Origin: an uncultured Bacilli bacterium
GTDB lineage: Bacteria; Bacillota_I; Bacilli_A; RF39; UBA660
Direction of reading: 5' to 3'
DNA length: 35,614 nucleotides
Assembly (NCBI GenBank): GCA_944358525.1
Contig: CALVRI010000010.1
Location: forward strand, 1-35,614
Shown: positions 15,205 to 23,908 of the stretch, piece by piece
Layout: each line of letters opens with the position of its first letter
Numbering within the stretch: the stretch's first letter is position 1
Translations under genes and position numbers: made by a program
The notes under the pieces: generated by a model
What the model was told of the DNA's origin: nothing
The model's database searches: none
Seen by the model: the letters and a program-made list of their open reading frames with translations, nothing else

Positions 15205-16060
15205 CTGTATGAATTTACTGAACAAAAATATTTTTGAAAGGTAATTATTTCTTTTGTATAAAGTTTATGTTTTGTTTTTAAATTTTTAATTTTCTTGTAT
15301 CTTGTTTTATTTGATAATTTGATAATTAGTTTTCCTTTTAATTTAAAATTATAACCTAGAAAAGTAAAACCGTGTTTTATGTTTGTGATTTCAGTTTTGT
15401 TATTATTTAATTTTAAGCTATATTCTTCTAATTTGTGTTTTATTTGTTTTAAGCAATATTTTAAATACTCTTTATCTTTGTGAATTAAAATAAAATCATC
15501 CATGTAATGAATTATATATTTAACTTTTAAATCATGAATAATATAATGATCGACTTCTGATAAATAATATACCGATAGTATTTGTGATGACAACCCACCA
15601 ATAGGTAATCCTTTTCCTTTTACATAATAAGGAATATGACCTAAGTTATTACCATCTTTAACTACTTTTATCTTTTCATTCACATATTTGTAATCGGTAC
15701 TGTCAATTATCTTAGAAACAATATTATATTCATCATTATCCAATTTATCTTTAAGCATACTTTTTAATTTATCATGGTCAATAGTATAAAAACATTTGGA
15801 GATATCTAATTTTAAAACGTAAAATTCACCATATTTTTTGTTTAAATTTAAATGCTTTTTTAATAATTTAAGACCATAGCTAGTCCCCATATTCTTTCTA
15901 GTGCCCACATTCCTAATATCTAGATATCTTTCTAATTTAGGTATTAATACTGTACTGTTCTAAAAATATAATGATTGATTAATTTATCAACTAAATTTAA
16001 ACTCATAATAATTCGTTCTTTGGGTTCACGTATTAAAAAAATATTATACTCTTCTTTATT
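15198..16060 (-). pseudogene. Broken reverse transcriptase, DGR-like type
   Basis: The 3' part (15198-15959) is open and encodes most of a reverse transcriptase: V-L-K-L-D-I-S-K-C-F-Y near residue 33, G-L-P-I-G-G-L-S-S-Q, the catalytic Y-M-D-D, and a typical N-S-Y-R-K end. The I-G-x3-S-Q motif is characteristic of diversity-generating retroelement enzymes, not group II introns (Q-G-x3-S-P). Upstream, another frame continues the protein (Y-N-I-F, then E-P-K-E-R-I-I-M-S, then D-K-L-I-N-H-Y). The frames meet at a 5-bp tandem duplication, ACTGT ACTGT at 15949-15958; removing one copy restores R-T-V-L-I-P-K-L. The N-terminal region is missing, because the remnant abuts the end of the next gene. 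No template/variable repeat pair or accessory gene was seen. Confidence 0.85.
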
Positions 16061-16559
16061 TTAATTTAATAACAGTTGTAGTAATTAGGTCAACAATAAA
16101 TAATATAGTGAGTATTATAGTTATAAATTTAGGGGTTTTCTCTTCTAATTTATCTATTATTGGTTTTACAAAATAAATTATAAGAATACTAGCGATACCC
16201 CATACTAATGACATTTCTAATGCTACATATTTTCCGATATTATATTTATAATGTTTATAATTCCAAAGTGTTTCATGAAATAGGTTTTCAATTAATATTC
16301 CACCTAACCATTCAATTAGAGTTAAAACTATTGTTAAAATTATAAATGTAACTACCGTTTCTATTAATCTACTTTTATGCATGTTTTTAAATATTTTTCT
16401 TGATATAATTATTGTTAATATGGCTCCAAAACCATAAACTGGTGTCCAAGGTCCATATAAAATTCCACTAGAAAAATGACCTGAAACAATTAAAGTAAAT
16501 ATACCTTCTATAATAAAACCTAAAATGGAATAAATAAAAAAACAATTAATTAAGTACAT
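16056..16559 (-). CDS. Putative ABC-transporter permease-like membrane protein (CmpB type)
   Basis: A 167-residue membrane protein with about five segments. The G-I-L-Y-G-P-W-T-P-V-Y-G-F-G stretch near residue 32 and E-W-L-G-G near 83 mark the PF06541 putative ABC transporter permease family. The true role is unknown and no ATPase partner is nearby. GGTGAT precedes the ATG at 16559. Its stop overlaps the start of the reverse transcriptase remnant, so the event that truncated that gene ended here while leaving this one whole. Confidence 0.8.
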   Translation of the reverse strand: MYLINCFFIYSILGFIIEGIFTLIVSGHFSSGILYGPWTPVYGFGAILTIIISRKIFKNMHKSRLIETVVTFIILTIVLTLIEWLGGILIENLFHETLWNYKHYKYNIGKYVALEMSLVWGIASILIIYFVKPIIDKLEEKTPKFITIILTILFIVDLITTTVIKLK

Positions 16560-16597
16560 ATTAATCACCATTATTAATATGTCTTTTTTAATTGTTT

Positions 16598-17695
16598 TTA
16601 AACGTTAAATCTAAAGTGACATATGTCGCCATCTTGCATAACGTAGTCTTTTCCTTCTAATCTTAATCTTCCAGCTTCTTTAACTTTTAATTCTGTTCCA
16701 TATTTTTTTAAATCATCAAAGCTCATAATTTCCGCTTTAATGAATCCTTTTTGAAAGTCGGTATGAATTATACCAGCACACTCTGGGGCTTTCATTCCTT
16801 GTTTATAAGTCCAAGCTCTAACTTCATCTGGACCTGCTGTTAAATAGGTTGATAGTCCTAATAATTTATAAGATGATTTTATTAATTTATCTAAACCACT
16901 TTCTTCAATACCTAAGTCATTTAAAAATTCTTTTTTATCTTCATCATCTAATTCAGCTAATTCTGCTTCTATTTTAGCGCATATTACAACTACTTCTGCT
17001 TGTTCTTTAGATGCATATTCTTTTAATGTTTTTACATATTCATTTTCAGTTGTTATTTCATCTTCGTTAACATTTGCAACATAGATGATTGGTTTTAAAG
17101 TTAATAAATTAAATGGTTTTAAGATTTTTAATTCTTCTTCAGTCAAATCTAAGTTTCTTGGATTAATATTCTTTTCTAAATTTTCTTTTAATTTTTCTAA
17201 TAATTCTGCTTCTTTCATGGCTTCTTTGTCATTGGCTAATCTGGCTTTTTTGCCCATTCTACCTAATCTATTTTCAATTATTTCTAAATCGGCTAGTTCT
17301 AATTCAACGTTTATTACTGAGGCATCTCTTATTGGATCAACGTTACCGGAAACATGGGTAACATTTGGATCTTCAAAACATCTGACAACTTCGCATATAG
17401 CATCTACTTCTCTTATATGGGATAAGAATTTATTTCCTAATCCTTCACCTTTAGAAGCACCTTCTACTAATCCTGCAATATCGGTAAATTCAAAGGTTGC
17501 GGGAATTGTTTTTTTGGGTTTATATAAATTTTCTAAAAATGTTACTCTTTCATCTGGAACAGTAACCATTCCAACATTAGGTTCTATTGTTGCGAAAGGG
17601 TAGTTAGCCGCTAAAATATTTTGTTTTGTTATAGCATTAAATAAAGTTGATTTTCCAACATTAGGTAGACCTACGATTCCTGCTGTTAAACTCAT
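16598..17695 (-). CDS. ychF: YchF/EngD family ATPase
   Basis: A 365-residue OBG-family P-loop protein. It has G-L-P-N-V-G-K-S-T near residue 8, D-I-A-G-L-V near 69, and N-V-N-E in place of N-K-x-D, which is typical of YchF and explains its preference for ATP. A coiled-coil insertion follows, then a C-terminal TGS domain. It binds ribosomes and affects stress responses. GGTGAT precedes the ATG. In Bacillus and Staphylococcus it lies between DUF951 and rpsF; here accessory genes have come in on both sides. Confidence 0.97.
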   Translation of the reverse strand: MSLTAGIVGLPNVGKSTLFNAITKQNILAANYPFATIEPNVGMVTVPDERVTFLENLYKPKKTIPATFEFTDIAGLVEGASKGEGLGNKFLSHIREVDAICEVVRCFEDPNVTHVSGNVDPIRDASVINVELELADLEIIENRLGRMGKKARLANDKEAMKEAELLEKLKENLEKNINPRNLDLTEEELKILKPFNLLTLKPIIYVANVNEDEITTENEYVKTLKEYASKEQAEVVVICAKIEAELAELDDEDKKEFLNDLGIEESGLDKLIKSSYKLLGLSTYLTAGPDEVRAWTYKQGMKAPECAGIIHTDFQKGFIKAEIMSFDDLKKYGTELKVKEAGRLRLEGKDYVMQDGDICHFRFNV

Positions 17696-17713
17696 TATTC
17701 ATCACCAGTAGAT

Positions 17714-17742
17714 ATTATACTATAATTTGTGTTTTTTTTAAA
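17714..17742 (-). promoter_or_regulatory. Possible ychF promoter
   Basis: A consensus TATAAT (17714-17719 on the - strand) with a weak TTTAAA 17 bases upstream, just ahead of ychF. The -10 box is good; the -35 box is poor. Confidence 0.45.
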
Positions 17743-17832
17743 GAATACGTTGAAAGTTGTTATTTTTTATTATATTTACTTCAAGTTGAATAAAGAGTGC
17801 TTTTTAAGAAACGATTTCGATATGTGGAAATC

Positions 17833-17858
17833 AAAAAATTCTAGCTTTCACTAGAATT
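17833..17858 (-). terminator. Terminator of AAA/DUF4143 copy 2
   Basis: An 8-bp AATTCTAG/CTAGAATT stem (17837-17844 with 17851-17858), then T6 on the - strand, 22 bases after the stop of the ATPase gene. Confidence 0.8.
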
Positions 17859-17880
17859 AAATATATAAACGTATTTTGAT

Positions 17881-19080
17881 TTATTTTTCTTCCAATAACC
17901 AATCAATTATATTTTTATGGATGATTCCATTTTGTGAAAAGTCGAATTTATCCATTGATAAAACATATTTAGGATAATTATCTTCAATTTGTTTATATGC
18001 GCCAAATTCTCTTTCAGAAACATTCTCATCATCTAATAAATAGGTGACTTGAATATATATTTTTTCTTCAAATCTGGTGGCAATAAAATCAATTTTACCA
18101 TTATCGATACTTCCGATATTTATATTGTAACCTCTAGCAATTAATTCATTATAAACAACGTTTTCTAAATAAGCTCCTATTTGGGATTTTTTACCCTCAC
18201 TTAATATGTGAGTAAAACCTAAATCAGTTAAATAATATTTATATTTTCCAGTAAGTATCCGTTTGCCACGAATATCATATCTGTCAGCTTTAGAAATCAA
18301 ATTTGCTCTTACAAAATAATCTAAATAATTATATAAGGTTTCTAATGATACTCCACGCGATGTGCTTTCAAAGTATTTTTTTATGCTTTCTGGAGAAAAT
18401 ACCTGTGATGGTGTAGTTAATAGGTAAGTGGCAATTCTATTTAATAAGTCTATATTTTTTACACCAAATCTTTGGACAACATCTTTAATGATAATAGAGT
18501 CATATATATCATTTAAATATGTCTTTTTAGACATATCATCAGTTTGCATAAATCGTTGAGGTAACCCTCCCCATTTTACATAATCCGAAAATTCTTCTTC
18601 AACATCTTTTTTATCTACAATATTTAAAAGTTCACACACTTCTTTAAAGGTAAATGGAGTAATTTTAAAACTTACATATCTGCCTGCAATATGGGTGGCT
18701 AGATCACTTGATAATAAATCACTATTAGAACCTGTAATAAATATAGAAGTATTTTTTGTGGTTCTTAATGAATTTACTACTTTTTCCCATGTGTTTACAT
18801 TTTGTATTTCATCAAAAAATATATAATATTTTTTTTTATCAATAATTTTGTTTTTTACGTAAGTATGTAATTTTTTAGGATCTGTATATTCATCAAAATC
18901 AAAATCTTCAAAATTGATATATATAATATGTTTTTCATCAATACCATCTGCCTGTAATTCATTCATAATTTGAGTTAAAATAACAGATTTGCCAGAACGC
19001 CTAATACCAATTAATACTTTAATTAGTTCTTGTTTATAAAATGGCCTTATCTCTCTTAAATATCTTTCACGTATTATCAT
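17881..19080 (-). CDS. AAA ATPase with DUF4143 domain (copy 2)
   Basis: A 399-residue paralogue of the gene at 10347-11552, collinear along its length: M-I-I-R start, Walker A G-I-R-R-S-G-K-S (25-32), Walker B F-F-D-E-I-Q-N near 88-94, I-T-G-S-N-S-D-L-L, and a DUF4143 C-terminus with L-E-N-V-V-Y-N-E, K-I-D-F-I-A and Y-I-Q-V-T. The two proteins are clearly related but diverged, so this is not a recent duplication. AGGAGGGAAA precedes the ATG. It is again a self-contained cassette with its own promoter, dyad and terminator, placed between ychF and the GH25 gene inside an otherwise conserved cluster. The substrate is unknown. Confidence 0.88.
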   Translation of the reverse strand: MIIRERYLREIRPFYKQELIKVLIGIRRSGKSVILTQIMNELQADGIDEKHIIYINFEDFDFDEYTDPKKLHTYVKNKIIDKKKYYIFFDEIQNVNTWEKVVNSLRTTKNTSIFITGSNSDLLSSDLATHIAGRYVSFKITPFTFKEVCELLNIVDKKDVEEEFSDYVKWGGLPQRFMQTDDMSKKTYLNDIYDSIIIKDVVQRFGVKNIDLLNRIATYLLTTPSQVFSPESIKKYFESTSRGVSLETLYNYLDYFVRANLISKADRYDIRGKRILTGKYKYYLTDLGFTHILSEGKKSQIGAYLENVVYNELIARGYNINIGSIDNGKIDFIATRFEEKIYIQVTYLLDDENVSEREFGAYKQIEDNYPKYVLSMDKFDFSQNGIIHKNIIDWLLEEK

Positions 19081-19101
19081 ATAAATTTCCCTCCTATGTA
19101 C

Positions 19102-19130
19102 ATTATATTATTATTTACTATTATTGTCAA
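19102..19130 (-). promoter_or_regulatory. Consensus promoter of AAA/DUF4143 copy 2
   Basis: On the - strand TTGACA (19125-19130) and TATAAT (19102-19107) are both perfect and separated by exactly 17 bases. A full-strength promoter such as this suggests that expression is held down by something else. Confidence 0.85.
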
Positions 19131-19156
19131 AAAATTACTCTGTAACGTAATTTTTT
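19129..19156. repeat. Perfect 10-bp dyad against the copy 2 promoter
   Basis: AAAAAATTAC (19129-19138) and GTAATTTTTT (19147-19156) are exact inverted copies around an 8-base spacer, overlapping the -35 box by two bases. The position mirrors that of the dyad at copy 1, although the sequence differs. It is a candidate operator. Confidence 0.65.
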
Positions 19157-19210
19157 TATTTTTTTCTAATTTTATTACAGTTTATCGTAAATTTTATTTG
19201 TTGTACTAAA

Positions 19211-19259
19211 TATTAAAAGGGGATGTTGGAAAATTAAATAATTAATTTCCAACATCCCC
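19211..19259 (-). terminator. Terminator of the GH25 gene
   Basis: A 14-bp stem (19219-19232 with 19246-19259) followed by T4-AAT on the - strand. The GH25 stop codon (19242-19244) is in the loop. Confidence 0.85.
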
Positions 19260-20486
19260 CTTATACAAGATATCTATATCAACATATCCATCAATGCCAT
19301 CTATTTTTCCATCATCACACATTTGCCACATGAAATATTCACCTTCATAATTTGTTTGATCAGTATAATGTGCTAGCCAAACTGGGGCTGTATGATATTT
19401 CCATATTGCGTTCAAATAATTTTTACTACCATATAAGACACCTTCATATCCAGCATCATTTATGGTTTCGATAAATGAATTTGCTACTTCATTTAAGCCA
19501 AATATACTTAATTCCATTTGATTAAAGGCATCAAAGCTTTCAAAGTCAAAGACAACAGGTAATGATATTTCATAATCTTTTATTTGTTTGATTACCCAGT
19601 TAGCTTGTTTTTGAGCTTCTTTTTTACTATTGGCATATGAATAGAAATATACACCAACTTTTAAATCATTTTTTAAAGCATTTTCAATATTTTGCTTAAA
19701 TGTTGGATCTAGTACATATTCACCACCTGTACCACTTTGACTACCAACTCTTATCATAACAAATGATGCGCCAGCATTCTTAACTTTACTAAAATCAATA
19801 TCACCTTGCCATTTAGATACATCGATACCAATTTCATTATCATCATTTTTGTAGTTATTTAAAATTTCAGTAAAATCTGTGTATTCTGGTTCTGATGGTT
19901 CGGTAGGGGTGGTAGTGTTATTATTTTCAGTAGTAACTGGTTCATATACTGTTAAAGTAAATTCTTTTTGAAAGGTATTACCACTACTATCTTTGGCAAT
20001 AAATTCTAAAGGATAAGTGCCTGGAGTATTAATATCATAAGCGCCTTCTACCTCACAAGAGGGATTGCTGTCATAGTTATCCACACACATAATTTTATTT
20101 TGTAAGTCAATGTCTGTTCCTACTTTTGTATTATAGTTATTACTTAACCAAACTAGAGGCTTTTCTGTATCTACTATTTCTATTTCAAAGGTTCCTCTTC
20201 TTTTTTTATTATCTTTATTTAAGTAAATAAATTCTAATTTTTGTTTACCTACTTTCTTATTATCTATTGTTGGTTTTTCAATTATTTTACCTTCGATGGT
20301 TTCTATATAATCTTCGATGTTGGCTTTGGTATAAACTTCAGTTTTTAAACCTCTTTTTAAGGTAAAACCACTATTATCATCAACTATTCTATTGTTTAGA
20401 TAAATGATTAAACCAATTGTAGCTATTATTATAAGTAATATAATGATAAACATTATTAATTTTTTCTTACTTATTCTTTTAGACAT
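19242..20486 (-). CDS. Secreted or membrane-anchored GH25 lysozyme with Ig-like domains
   Basis: A 414-residue protein with an N-terminal membrane anchor (about 10-30). Two Ig-like/DUF5011-type domains follow (about 38-105 and 106-180; the second has D-I-N-T-P-G-T-Y-P-L), then a Thr/Pro/Glu-rich linker and a GH25 muramidase domain from about residue 216. GH25 markers are I-G-I-D-V-S-K-W-Q-G with the catalytic Asp, F-V-M-I-R-V-G, and V-V-F-D-F-E with the second acidic pair. It should cut peptidoglycan outside the membrane. AAGGATGTGG precedes the start. No phage genes are nearby, so a role in wall turnover or competition is more likely than lysis. Confidence 0.93.
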   Translation of the reverse strand: MSKRISKKKLIMFIIILLIIIATIGLIIYLNNRIVDDNSGFTLKRGLKTEVYTKANIEDYIETIEGKIIEKPTIDNKKVGKQKLEFIYLNKDNKKRRGTFEIEIVDTEKPLVWLSNNYNTKVGTDIDLQNKIMCVDNYDSNPSCEVEGAYDINTPGTYPLEFIAKDSSGNTFQKEFTLTVYEPVTTENNNTTTPTEPSEPEYTDFTEILNNYKNDDNEIGIDVSKWQGDIDFSKVKNAGASFVMIRVGSQSGTGGEYVLDPTFKQNIENALKNDLKVGVYFYSYANSKKEAQKQANWVIKQIKDYEISLPVVFDFESFDAFNQMELSIFGLNEVANSFIETINDAGYEGVLYGSKNYLNAIWKYHTAPVWLAHYTDQTNYEGEYFMWQMCDDGKIDGIDGYVDIDILYKGDVGN

Positions 20487-20524
20487 ATAACCACATCCTT
20501 ACCATTATTTTATCAAATAATAAT

Positions 20525-20549
20525 AAAAACTCCAACTATAAAGTTGGAG
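20525..20549 (-). terminator. Terminator of the AbgT-type gene
   Basis: A perfect 8-bp CTCCAACT/AGTTGGAG stem (20530-20537 with 20542-20549), then T5 on the - strand. The TAG stop (20536-20538) spans stem and loop. Confidence 0.9.
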
Positions 20550-22053
20550 CTGCAGCAGTTGGTCCTAAAGGTAAACCGATCACAAAGAAACCGATTACAA
20601 TTATAAACCACACTACGGCAAATATTAAAGCTGTTGGTCTTAATAATTTTAAAGTTCCAAAAACTGTAATTTTATTACTTTCTTTATTGTTGTATTTTTC
20701 TAGGAAGGCAAGCATTACGATGAAGTATACAAAGAATGGAGTCATGCCTTTTCCAACACTATCAGCAGCTTTAAATATAAATTGAGTAAAGTCTGGGGTG
20801 ATATTAGCTTTCATAAATAGAGGAACTAAAATAGGTGAGGCTAGTGTCCATTTTGTAATAGCATCTGGTATTAAGAAAGACATTAATATGATAGCTAAGA
20901 ACATAGTTACAATTAATGGAATACCAGTAAACTCTAAATTACTCATAAATGAAATTAACCAAGAGGCAACGACTGTTCCTAAATTAGTCCAGTTTAAAAT
21001 ACTTACAAGTAATGATGCGAAGAACATTAAAATGAACATATATCCTAGATTATCAAATTCTTTTGATAATCCTACACTAAAGTCATTTGTGTTTTTAATG
21101 TTTTTAGATATAAATCCATAAATTCCTGAACAAATCATCATAATTATTAAGAAAACAAAAGCAAAGGCATCAGTAAATGGGGCATCTGGTCCAAGTAACT
21201 GGGCGACATAATCTGATTGAGTTGTATCTAGTAATATTCCTGATCCAGGTAAACCTGGGATTATTGTATAAATAAATACTAACATTAAAATTACAAAAGC
21301 AATACCACTAAATAATAAACCTTTTTTAGATATTACTAATTCATCTTCTTCTTTAATTGATTCTTTAACTTTTGGTCTTAATATATTTTCAACAATTAAG
21401 GTTCCGATTATAGACAAGATAAAGGTTGCGGCAACCATAGCATATGAATTAGACCATGCATTGAAGACATAGTTTTCATCGACATCAACTACAGCAGCTG
21501 CTCTTGTAAGTAACCCTAATTGATAATCATCATAATTAAATACTAATCCAGCTCCATATCCCATACTGACACCAATAAATGCGGTTAGAATACCAAGCAT
21601 GGAGTTTCTACCTAAATATTGATAAATTACTGCCGTAAGTGGCAATACTAAAATAAATCCATATTCTCCTAAAAAAGATGATACAATTCCAGCAAATAAA
21701 GTTAAGAAGGTAACTACTCCTGGTTTTAATTTTCTAAAAGGAGTGAATACAGCTTTGAATAATCCACTAGCTTTACCAATTGATACAGCCATTAGAGATA
21801 TAATTAATAGTACTAATGGTTCAAATGTTTTAAATGTATCAACTGGGGAAGAAAAGAAATATTTTAATCCTTCTTCTGAAAAGACACTTCGAACGGTTAC
21901 CATTGATGTTTCTAGACTTTGATTGTTTATTCTAGTGACTTCACCTTGAACTCCTAAAGCTGAACATATGGCACTTATAATCATTATTGATATTGTTAAA
22001 ATAATAATGGTTATAACCGGTCCTAATAATAGCTTTTTTTTCTTCTTTTTCAT
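20536..22053 (-). CDS. AbgT family transporter
   Basis: A 505-residue inner-membrane transporter with about twelve or more segments. It resembles the AbgT/YdaH family: the early G-P-V-I-T-I-I-I-L segment, S-F-L-G-E-Y-G-F-I-L-V-L-P-L near 130, and the late L-I-P-D-A-I-T-K-W-T-L and S-V-G-K-G-M-T-P-F. Family members move p-aminobenzoyl-glutamate or antimicrobial folate antagonists; the substrate here is unknown. AAGGAGGACAG precedes the ATG. It lies 11 bases after DUF951 and ends at a strong terminator, so it is probably the last gene of a parA-parB-mscS-DUF951 transcript. That slot is taken by ychF in relatives. Confidence 0.85.
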   Translation of the reverse strand: MKKKKKKLLLGPVITIIILTISIMIISAICSALGVQGEVTRINNQSLETSMVTVRSVFSEEGLKYFFSSPVDTFKTFEPLVLLIISLMAVSIGKASGLFKAVFTPFRKLKPGVVTFLTLFAGIVSSFLGEYGFILVLPLTAVIYQYLGRNSMLGILTAFIGVSMGYGAGLVFNYDDYQLGLLTRAAAVVDVDENYVFNAWSNSYAMVAATFILSIIGTLIVENILRPKVKESIKEEDELVISKKGLLFSGIAFVILMLVFIYTIIPGLPGSGILLDTTQSDYVAQLLGPDAPFTDAFAFVFLIIMMICSGIYGFISKNIKNTNDFSVGLSKEFDNLGYMFILMFFASLLVSILNWTNLGTVVASWLISFMSNLEFTGIPLIVTMFLAIILMSFLIPDAITKWTLASPILVPLFMKANITPDFTQFIFKAADSVGKGMTPFFVYFIVMLAFLEKYNNKESNKITVFGTLKLLRPTALIFAVVWFIIVIGFFVIGLPLGPTAAAPTL

Positions 22054-22064
22054 AGCTGTCCTCC

Positions 22065-22247
22065 TTAAATTTTTATTATTTTTTTTATTTTTTTATTAAA
22101 TTCAATTCTAGGAAGCATAATACTACGACCACATCCTAGACATTTTATTTTTATATCAGCACCTAACCTTGTTATTTCCCATTCATTATGTCCACATGGA
22201 TGGGCTTTTTTCATTACTACTATACTACCTAATTTATATTCAGACAT
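22065..22247 (-). CDS. DUF951 small zinc-ribbon-like protein
   Basis: A 60-residue protein matching DUF951: Y-K-L-G start, K-K-x-H-P-C-G-x-N-E-W-E-I, and I-K-C-L-G-C-G-R-S-I-M-L-P-R. The three Cys and one His suggest a zinc site. Function is unknown, but the gene is conserved beside ychF and mscS in Bacillota. The start at 22247 gives the family's usual N-terminus; it overlaps the mscS stop by eight bases and lacks a strong ribosome-binding site, so it is probably translated by coupling. Confidence 0.92.
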   Translation of the reverse strand: MSEYKLGSIVVMKKAHPCGHNEWEITRLGADIKIKCLGCGRSIMLPRIEFNKKIKKIIKI

Positions 22248-23028
22248 TATGAACATCAATCTTATTATAAGATAAGGTTAGGTTGTTTTTTTCTGCTTCT
22301 TTTAATACTTCTTTTAATAGAATTCTATTAAATTCAAAGTTTTTCATGGCACTTACTTCAGCTTCAACGCGGTATACAACAGAATCATTATTTAATTCTT
22401 CAATACCCAATATTGTTACTGGTTTTTTTAAATAAGTGACTTTTTTACTTGCATTATCAATAGCTGTTTGCAGTACATTTTCAGCTTGTTCAATGCTATT
22501 ATCGTATGAAAGGCCAATATCAACTACACATATAGCGGACATTAAGCTATAGTTAATTACTTCACTTATGTTTCTATTGGCAATTATTTTTACTTCACCA
22601 GTATAGGCTCTTATTTTGGTGATTTTCATACCCAAATAAATAACATTACCTCTAAAGCCATTTATTTCTATGTTGTCACCGACTTTAAATTGGTCTTCTG
22701 TTAAAATATCAGCTCCACCAATAAAATCTTTTATCATATCTTGCATAGCTAAACCAGCGACAGCACCAGCAACTCCTAATGAAGCAACTAATGCCTTAGT
22801 ATCAACACCCCATGTAGCTAAAACCATAAGCAAAGCTATTGCAAGAATAATATATTTAGCAACGTTTGTTAAAATTGTTAATAGAGTTAAAGCTTTTTTA
22901 TTTGAACGGCGTCTTGCTTTACTTAGAAAAACACGGCTAATAAGTTGTTTTATGGCCATGTAAAAAAGAAAAGCAAAAAATATTATACATATTGTTGTAA
23001 CTACTTCTTTAGTTAATATTTTTTCCAT
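22240..23028 (-). CDS. MscS family mechanosensitive channel
   Basis: A 262-residue small-conductance mechanosensitive channel. Three membrane segments are visible; the third, pore-lining one is A-L-V-A-S-L-G-V-A-G-A-V-A-G-L-A with the usual Ala/Gly packing. It is followed by Q-D-M-I-K-D-F-I-G-G and the cytoplasmic beta domain with F-K-V-G-D-N-I-E-I. It releases small solutes on hypo-osmotic shock. AAGGAGTAG precedes the ATG. It sits four bases after parB and overlaps DUF951, the same order as in Staphylococcus and relatives. Confidence 0.93.
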   Translation of the reverse strand: MEKILTKEVVTTICIIFFAFLFYMAIKQLISRVFLSKARRRSNKKALTLLTILTNVAKYIILAIALLMVLATWGVDTKALVASLGVAGAVAGLAMQDMIKDFIGGADILTEDQFKVGDNIEINGFRGNVIYLGMKITKIRAYTGEVKIIANRNISEVINYSLMSAICVVDIGLSYDNSIEQAENVLQTAIDNASKKVTYLKKPVTILGIEELNNDSVVYRVEAEVSAMKNFEFNRILLKEVLKEAEKNNLTLSYNKIDVHNV

Positions 23029-23032
23029 ACAA

Positions 23033-23908
23033 CTACTCCTTTATATTTAATATCTCTAATATTCTATTCAAATCAGCGGTATTAGTAAAGGAAATTTCTA
23101 TTTTTTTCTCTTTAATTTTTACTTTTGTATCTAATTTATCTCTTAATAAATCTTGAACATATTGATATTCGCTATTTTTGGGTTTTCTTAATGTTTGATG
23201 TTTTTTAGGAACATTTTCACTTTTTTCTTCAATGTCTCTTACGGTTAATCCTTTGTCTGTAATTTCTTCAGCCATTTTAACCATTTCATTTTTGTCTTCT
23301 AATTTACTTAAAGCTCTTGCATGACCCATGGTTAATTCTCCTTTGGTAATCATGTCTTGAACTTCTCCTGGAAGACGGAGCAAACCTAACATATTAGTGA
23401 TATGGCTTCTACTTTTACTTACTTTTTTTGCTAACTGTTCTTGAGTAATATTCAATTTATCAATTAAACTTTTATATGCTTTGGCTTCTTCTAAAGCATT
23501 TAAGTCTTCTCTTTGCAGGTTTTCAAGTAAAGCTATTTCAGCCATTTTGTCATCACTTATTTGTCTAATGATTGCTGGAATTGTTTTTTTACCAGCTAGT
23601 TTACTTGCTCTTAATCTTCTTTCACCCGCAATTACATCATATCCTTTGATGCTCTTTTTAACGATTATTGGTTGAAAGACACCATTTTCTTTGATTGAAT
23701 CAGCTAGTTCTTTTAATGCTTCTTCATCAAAGATAGTTCTAGGTTGATATGGATTTGGTCTGATATCATCAACATTTAACTCAACTATTTCTTCATGTTT
23801 TGTGTCTTCATATATGTTTTTTTCAAAATCACTAACATTGTTTACATTTAAGTTATCTAAATCAAATAATTGTTCTAGGCCTTTACCTAGGGCTCTTCTA
23901 CTTTCCAT
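23033..23908 (-). CDS. parB: Chromosome partitioning protein ParB/Spo0J
   Basis: A 291-residue ParB. The N-terminus has the ParA-stimulating L-G-K-G-L motif, then I-R-P-N-P-Y-Q-P-R near 51. The CTP-binding motif A-G-E-R-R-L-R-A-S follows near 93, E-N-L-Q-R-E-D-L-N near 123, a helix-turn-helix with S-K-S-R-S-H-I-T-N near 155, and a C-terminal dimer domain. It loads on parS and slides as a CTP clamp to organise the origin region. GAGGTGA precedes the ATG, inside the end of parA. No parS site was found in the window. Confidence 0.97.
   Translation of the reverse strand: MESRRALGKGLEQLFDLDNLNVNNVSDFEKNIYEDTKHEEIVELNVDDIRPNPYQPRTIFDEEALKELADSIKENGVFQPIIVKKSIKGYDVIAGERRLRASKLAGKKTIPAIIRQISDDKMAEIALLENLQREDLNALEEAKAYKSLIDKLNITQEQLAKKVSKSRSHITNMLGLLRLPGEVQDMITKGELTMGHARALSKLEDKNEMVKMAEEITDKGLTVRDIEEKSENVPKKHQTLRKPKNSEYQYVQDLLRDKLDTKVKIKEKKIEISFTNTADLNRILEILNIKE

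Noticed and set aside
15198..15908. Intact small reverse transcriptase starting at the GTG
   Set aside because: Family-like sequence continues upstream in another frame across a 5-bp duplication, so the short frame is a fragment.
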